A DNA stretch of 19,173 bases, taken from positions 1 through 19,173 of the forward strand of contig CAZIPN010000035.1 in NCBI GenBank assembly GCA_964541225.1, in the 5' to 3' direction. Every line of letters starts with the position of its first letter. Position 1 is the first letter of the stretch. Positions 15,726 to 19,173 of the stretch are shown in pieces. The notes beneath the pieces are model-generated. The model was given only the letters and a program-made list of their open reading frames with translations. It was not told the DNA's origin and did not search any database. The stretch comes from CAZIPN01 sp964541225. Its GTDB lineage: Bacteria > Actinomycetota > Coriobacteriia > Anaerosomatales > JAAXUF01. Both the position numbers and the translations under genes were made by a program.

Positions 15726-16724
15726 CTATGTCTCGGTCAGACCACCCGAGAGTTCCGGTCGCTTGACCGCGCGCTCAATCTCTTCGGCCGATGCATTGCA
15801 GCCGCTCATCTGCAGCACGACGCGCCTGCCCCGCAGCTGATCACGCAGGCGCACAGCCGCCATCAGCGAGGCGGCACCGGCGCCCTCGGCAAGGTTGTGC
15901 GTGTAGAACAGCGCCAAGCCAATCGCCGAGTACAACTCGTCTTCGCTGAGCGTCACGAACCCGGCCAGCTCGTCTTTGTAGATCGAGAACGGCAGTTCAT
16001 ATGCTTGGCCGGTGGCAAACCCACCCGCGAACGTCTCGTTCGGCGCGCTAACCAGCTTGCCTTGTTTCCACGACAGATACGCTGCCGAGGAACTTGCTGC
16101 CTGCACCGCGTAGATGTCGATACTCGGCTCAATGGAGTGCAGAGTCGTGACCGCCGCCGCAGCTTCACTGCCCGCACCTATCGGGACGATCACCGCATCA
16201 ACGTCGGGCAAGTCCTCCACCACTTCAAGGAACTCCGTGCCCACCCCGTTGATCAAGTGAGGCTCGTTGGCCGGATGAGCGTAGTGCAGGCCCCGTTTCG
16301 CGCGCAGCTCCTCAACAACGGCACCGGCCTCCTCGAACGTACGGCCGGCCTCGATGAGTTCGGCTCCGGTCTCTTTGATCGCACGAGTCTTCGCGGGATT
16401 GGTGCCTTCGGGAACCACGATCACCGCGGGCACGCCCATCCATGCCGACGCGGTCGCAATCGAGAGCCCATGGTTGCCCGTTGAGAACGTGATGACGCCC
16501 GGTGCTCCCTGCTCCGCAACGTGGTGCAGCAGGTTCACGCCACCGCGGATCTTGAAGGCGCCCGTGGGGTTGTGGTTCTCGTGTTTGACGTAGACGTCCG
16601 CACCAATCGCCCGAGACAGACCCTCGTAGCGAATCAGCGGCGTCGGCTTCAGGAACCTGCCAACCACCGCCCTTGCACGAATAGTCTCCAGAAGAGAAAC
16701 CGGATGCTCCGTTGCCTCAGCCAC
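15726..16724 (-). CDS. PLP-dependent threonine/serine dehydratase family enzyme
   Basis: A fold-type II PLP enzyme, most likely a threonine or serine dehydratase giving 2-oxobutyrate or pyruvate plus ammonia. The 332-residue product has the Schiff-base lysine K58 in NPTGAFKIRGG, STGNHG at 81-86 for substrate/PLP carboxylate contacts, and a phosphate-cradle loop IGAGSEAAA at 182-190 in place of the more common glycine-only loop. SWKQGKL and THNLAEGAGAASL further along are typical of the catabolic and EutB-like branch. There is no ACT regulatory domain, so feedback by isoleucine is unlikely. GTG at 16722-16724 is chosen because AGGAG sits seven bases upstream; a TTG at 16784 lies in the repeat and lacks support. 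Exact substrate is uncertain. Confidence 0.88.
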   Translation of the reverse strand: MAEATEHPVSLLETIRARAVVGRFLKPTPLIRYEGLSRAIGADVYVKHENHNPTGAFKIRGGVNLLHHVAEQGAPGVITFSTGNHGLSIATASAWMGVPAVIVVPEGTNPAKTRAIKETGAELIEAGRTFEEAGAVVEELRAKRGLHYAHPANEPHLINGVGTEFLEVVEDLPDVDAVIVPIGAGSEAAAAVTTLHSIEPSIDIYAVQAASSSAAYLSWKQGKLVSAPNETFAGGFATGQAYELPFSIYKDELAGFVTLSEDELYSAIGLALFYTHNLAEGAGAASLMAAVRLRDQLRGRRVVLQMSGCNASAEEIERAVKRPELSGGLTET

Positions 16725-16765
16725 TGCACCGCTCCTGTCCTCTGCCCCGCGCCAAAAACGAAGGC

Positions 16766-16840
16766 AGGGTCTGGTCGACGGCAATGTGCCCCTCTTCGCC
16801 CTAGGGTCTGGTCGACGGCAACGGGCCCCTCTTTCGCCCT
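16766..16840. repeat. 37-bp intergenic tandem repeat
   Basis: Two adjacent copies of a 37/38-base unit beginning AGGGTCTGGTCGACGGCAA and ending CTCTT(T)CGCCCT, at 16766-16802 and 16803-16840. They differ at four positions including one inserted T. The junction makes an eight-base palindrome CCCTAGGG at 16799-16806. The second copy reaches the stop codon of the four-helix protein gene. The unit could be a local duplication, a regulator binding site ahead of the dehydratase, or one pair of a dispersed genomic repeat. Confidence 0.85.
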
Positions 16841-17277
16841 CAGGCCTCGGCTCGGCGCTCCCGTCTCAGAGCCACGCCGATCATCGAAGCAGCCGCCAGC
16901 ACGATGAGCTCGGCCCCTGTTAGCCCGATCACCCCGATCGCCGAGTGCGCCTTGATCGCCACGATGCTCGGGCCCCCGAGAGCGGTAGCCAGGATGAAGA
17001 GCACCCAGTTGACGACTACCTTGCGATGACGGAAGAACCTCCAAGTCGTAGCGACGCTGTACGCGAGCCCAACCGCGAACATGACGACCGAGGAGTAACC
17101 CGCGATGCGCGCGAACAGCGTGATTCTCGCCCACGCTGCGTCGACGTCGCTGGGCGCAGAAACCATCGTCAGTACTGTGAGCACGAGCGCCACGAGCGCA
17201 CTGACGATCCACACTACTGCCACCAGACTGTGTATGCGGGTGATGACGTCGATGCCCTTGCCCTCTATGCGTTTCAT
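16840..17277 (-). CDS. Small four-helix integral membrane protein, unknown function
   Basis: I do not recognise this protein with certainty. The 145-residue product has a short basic start (MKRIEGKGID) and four hydrophobic segments: about 17-40, 58-82, 92-115 and 120-138, with a basic RHRK loop and an Arg-rich end. The overall shape resembles DUF2269 or CopD-like four-helix proteins, and the histidine before the first helix (RIHSLVAVVW) would fit that, but no diagnostic motif is present. ATG at 17275-17277 is preceded by AAGGAG about six bases away, a strong start. The frame is open further to 17454; that extension contains a hydrophobic stretch but no ribosome binding site. Probably monocistronic or loosely linked to the suf genes upstream. 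Confidence 0.8.
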   Translation of the reverse strand: MKRIEGKGIDVITRIHSLVAVVWIVSALVALVLTVLTMVSAPSDVDAAWARITLFARIAGYSSVVMFAVGLAYSVATTWRFFRHRKVVVNWVLFILATALGGPSIVAIKAHSAIGVIGLTGAELIVLAAASMIGVALRRERRAEA

Positions 17278-17516
17278 CTGAGTCTCCTTGTGCGGTGCCG
17301 GCCGCTGCAAAACGCACGCGTGTTGATTGTGACACGCAGTCGACCATTGTGCCCCGTACCGCTCGACGTGAAAGAGTGGCGGAAGAACGAATCCGGCCAC
17401 AGTGGCGATCACGACGAAGACGACAGCAGCCATTCGCAGCGCCTCCGACACCATCTGCGCACGAGGCAGACGATGGTGGGCAAGCTCATTCCACGTGATG
17501 AGCGCTGCGATCGCCG
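17278..17516 (-). other. Gap with a short hydrophobic frame, possibly a remnant
   Basis: This 239-base stretch lies between the SufB-type gene and the four-helix protein. In frame with the latter, it encodes AAIAALITWNELAHHRL and, after an ATG at 17452-17454, MAAVVFVVIATVAGFVLPPLF, two hydrophobic stretches. No ribosome binding site precedes the ATG. It may be a decayed membrane protein end or noise from GC-rich DNA. No convincing promoter or terminator was seen. Confidence 0.3.
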
Positions 17517-18809
17517 CTACATCGCCTCGCGGCTCGTTTCCTCAATCGCCTCATCTATCTGAGCCCGGAGCACCGATGGCAAGCCCGGAATCTCCAAGTC
17601 GAGGAAGCCGCGCGTGATCATCGAGACCGCCTCGTCCTTTGGGACGCCACGGCTCATGAGGTAGTACACCTCCTCGGCAGCAATGGGCGAGATGGCCGCC
17701 TCGTGCGAGAGCTCCGCACCTGGAGCCCCTTCGCTGGCGAGGTCGGGAATCGCCCACTGCGTCGATTCCTCGGACTGCACGATACCTCGGCAGTCCAGGT
17801 GAGCCTTGCACTCGTTCGTCCGCGCGATGAGCCGGCCTCGCGAATACACCACCGAGCTGTCGCGAGACACGGTACGTGCGACAGCCTCGGATCGCGAACC
17901 TTCACCTATAAGCTGAGCCTCGGACCCGAGGTCGATCACCGAGTCTTGGAGGCCGTAGACGATCGTGTTGAAGACCACCCGCGACCGATCGCCAACCAGT
18001 CGGGCAACCGGGAATGACTGAATCGACTTGACCGGCTTGAGAAGCACGTAGTTGTTGATGTAGACGCCGTCGTCTTCGACCACGATGCCGGTTCGCGGGC
18101 GGACGCTGAATTCCTTGTCCCAGTTGTGGATCATCGTGAACGTGAGCCTCGCGCCTTTGCCCACATAAAACTCGCTGATGCCGGCGTGCAGGCCCTCTTT
18201 GACCCCTGCATGAATGTTGCAGCCGGTGATGACGTTTGCCTCGGCGCCGTCCTCGACAACGATCACGTTGTGCACGTTCTGGCTCACGTTGCTTTCCGAG
18301 ACGAACAGGCACGCCTGAATGGGCTTGTCGACCTTGTGGCCCGCCTTGACCCGAATGAAGTAGCCCTCGGTTTGCTCGAGCGCGGCCAGCGCCGTGTACT
18401 TGTCCTTGTCTGGAGCCACGGCGCGCCACCAGTAGCGCTCGACGAGCTCATCAGGGAAGCGTCGCAAAGCGTCCTCGGTGCCCATGATCTCGATCGCCCC
18501 GCCAAACGCGTTGCCGACTCGCTCGTAGATGGGCGTGCGATCCAGCTGGAAGTACGACGCCGAGCGTTCGGACTCGTCGGTGGTGAAGCCGCTCATGAGC
18601 GCCGTCTCGGCGACCTGCTTCTCCAGCGACGCGAGCGAGTCCAACTTCTGTTGTTCCGAGACGGTCCGAAACGCCGAGATGTCGATATCCGGACCCAGTG
18701 CGGCGGGCGTGTCGATGGCAGCCTCGGCCCGCGCTCGAATCTCTTCGAGGCGCTTGACCGTCGATGCCGATGCGACCGGGAGCTGAACCTCGCTGTCTAC
18801 GCTTCGCAT
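17517..18809 (-). CDS. SufB/SufD-family Fe-S cluster assembly scaffold protein
   Basis: SufB/D-type protein that builds Fe-S clusters together with the ATPase SufC. The 430-residue product has a helical N-terminus of about 140 residues, then the Suf beta-helix core (GYFIRVKAGHKVDKPIQ onward to about 350). Cys340 in HLDCRGIV and His369 in ELSHEAAI occupy the places of the conserved cluster-binding or assembly residues near the C-terminus. YYLMSRGVPKDEAVSMI and GFLD at 382-403 are typical of the family. Only one B/D-type gene follows sufC here and no sufS or sufU is visible, which fits the short SufBC (also named SmsCB) arrangement of anaerobes and archaea. The start at 18807-18809 overlaps sufC by 13 bases; an in-frame ATG at 18827 is also possible. 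Confidence 0.9.
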   Translation of the reverse strand: MRSVDSEVQLPVASASTVKRLEEIRARAEAAIDTPAALGPDIDISAFRTVSEQQKLDSLASLEKQVAETALMSGFTTDESERSASYFQLDRTPIYERVGNAFGGAIEIMGTEDALRRFPDELVERYWWRAVAPDKDKYTALAALEQTEGYFIRVKAGHKVDKPIQACLFVSESNVSQNVHNVIVVEDGAEANVITGCNIHAGVKEGLHAGISEFYVGKGARLTFTMIHNWDKEFSVRPRTGIVVEDDGVYINNYVLLKPVKSIQSFPVARLVGDRSRVVFNTIVYGLQDSVIDLGSEAQLIGEGSRSEAVARTVSRDSSVVYSRGRLIARTNECKAHLDCRGIVQSEESTQWAIPDLASEGAPGAELSHEAAISPIAAEEVYYLMSRGVPKDEAVSMITRGFLDLEIPGLPSVLRAQIDEAIEETSREAM

Positions 18810-19173
18810 GACGCGCACCCCACACATCTCTCGTAGCCTTGACGGCCAATGTCAGCGATAAGGTCAAGCGGATTGCCGTTGCATGCAATGTGGCCGTCGT
18901 AGAGCACATGGCCGACGTCGGCGTTCACGTACTGCAGGATGTGGCCTGTGTGGGTGATGATGAGACCCGCACGTTTCGGATCGCTGGCAACAGCGCCCTT
19001 GAGCAGACGCTGGATGGCGCCGCCCACCACTGCGATGTTGTCGAGATCCACGCCAGACTCGGGCTCGTCGAAGAGCGCCAATTCGGGTTTCTGCGCGAGC
19101 AGCTGCCCCATCTCGGAACGCTTGGCTTCGCCGCCCGAGAACCCCATGTTCACATCGCGCTCAAGCATCTCGC
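18797..19173 (-). CDS. sufC: SufC, Fe-S assembly ABC-type ATPase (N-terminus outside window)
   Basis: The last 125 residues of SufC, the ATPase that drives the SufB-type scaffold encoded immediately downstream. Visible elements are the ABC signature in GFSGGEAKRSE, the Walker B and D-loop in LALFDEPESGVDLDN, and the switch histidine in LIITHTGHILQYV. The Walker A part lies beyond the window edge. The chain ends with an unusual Cys-rich tail, RCVGCASCEA, containing CxxCxxC after GYE. The stop overlaps the start of the scaffold gene, implying translational coupling and equal production of both partners. Confidence 0.93.
   Translation of the reverse strand, partial: EMLERDVNMGFSGGEAKRSEMGQLLAQKPELALFDEPESGVDLDNIAVVGGAIQRLLKGAVASDPKRAGLIITHTGHILQYVNADVGHVLYDGHIACNGNPLDLIADIGRQGYERCVGCASCEA

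Overview
All convincing genes lie on the minus strand, so transcription runs from high to low coordinates. The DNA is GC-rich and starts are often GTG or TTG. The gene set is: a complex I operon in order A-B-CD-H-I-J-K with fused NuoCD and no NuoE/F/G, a short SufC-SufB pair, and phosphoketolase plus acetate kinase. This suggests an anaerobic or microaerophilic Gram-positive actinobacterium, most likely related to the Coriobacteriia. The taxonomic call is inference; there is no marker rRNA in the window.

Layout from high to low coordinates (the direction of transcription):
- 19173-17517: 3' part of sufC overlapping a SufB/SufD-family gene, an Fe-S cluster assembly pair that would supply the Fe-S proteins of complex I.
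- 17277-16840: a small four-helix membrane protein of unknown function.
- 16840-16766: a 37-bp tandem repeat.
- 16724-15726: a PLP-dependent threonine/serine dehydratase without ACT domain.
- 15717-15550: an apparent C-terminal fragment of an aminotransferase-fold PLP enzyme.
- 15542-9376: an extended -10 promoter, a structured GC-rich leader and one giant secreted multidomain protein of about 2010 residues.
- 9368-9063: a frameshifted remnant of a DUF1361 membrane protein.
- 8961-5234: ackA then xfp, which together turn sugar phosphates into acetate with ATP formation through acetyl phosphate.
- 4952-17: nuoA, nuoB, nuoCD, nuoH, nuoI, nuoJ, nuoK, tightly overlapping, with a probable nuoL start at the window edge.

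The metabolic parts are conventional. The accessory interest is the giant surface or secreted protein and its surroundings. It is flanked on both sides by truncated gene remnants. Internally, a beta-propeller of LVIVD-like repeats is spliced into the middle of one copy of a disulfide-type beta-sandwich repeat that occurs uninterrupted twice earlier in the same protein. No CRISPR array, tRNA, rRNA, transposase or phage gene was recognised.
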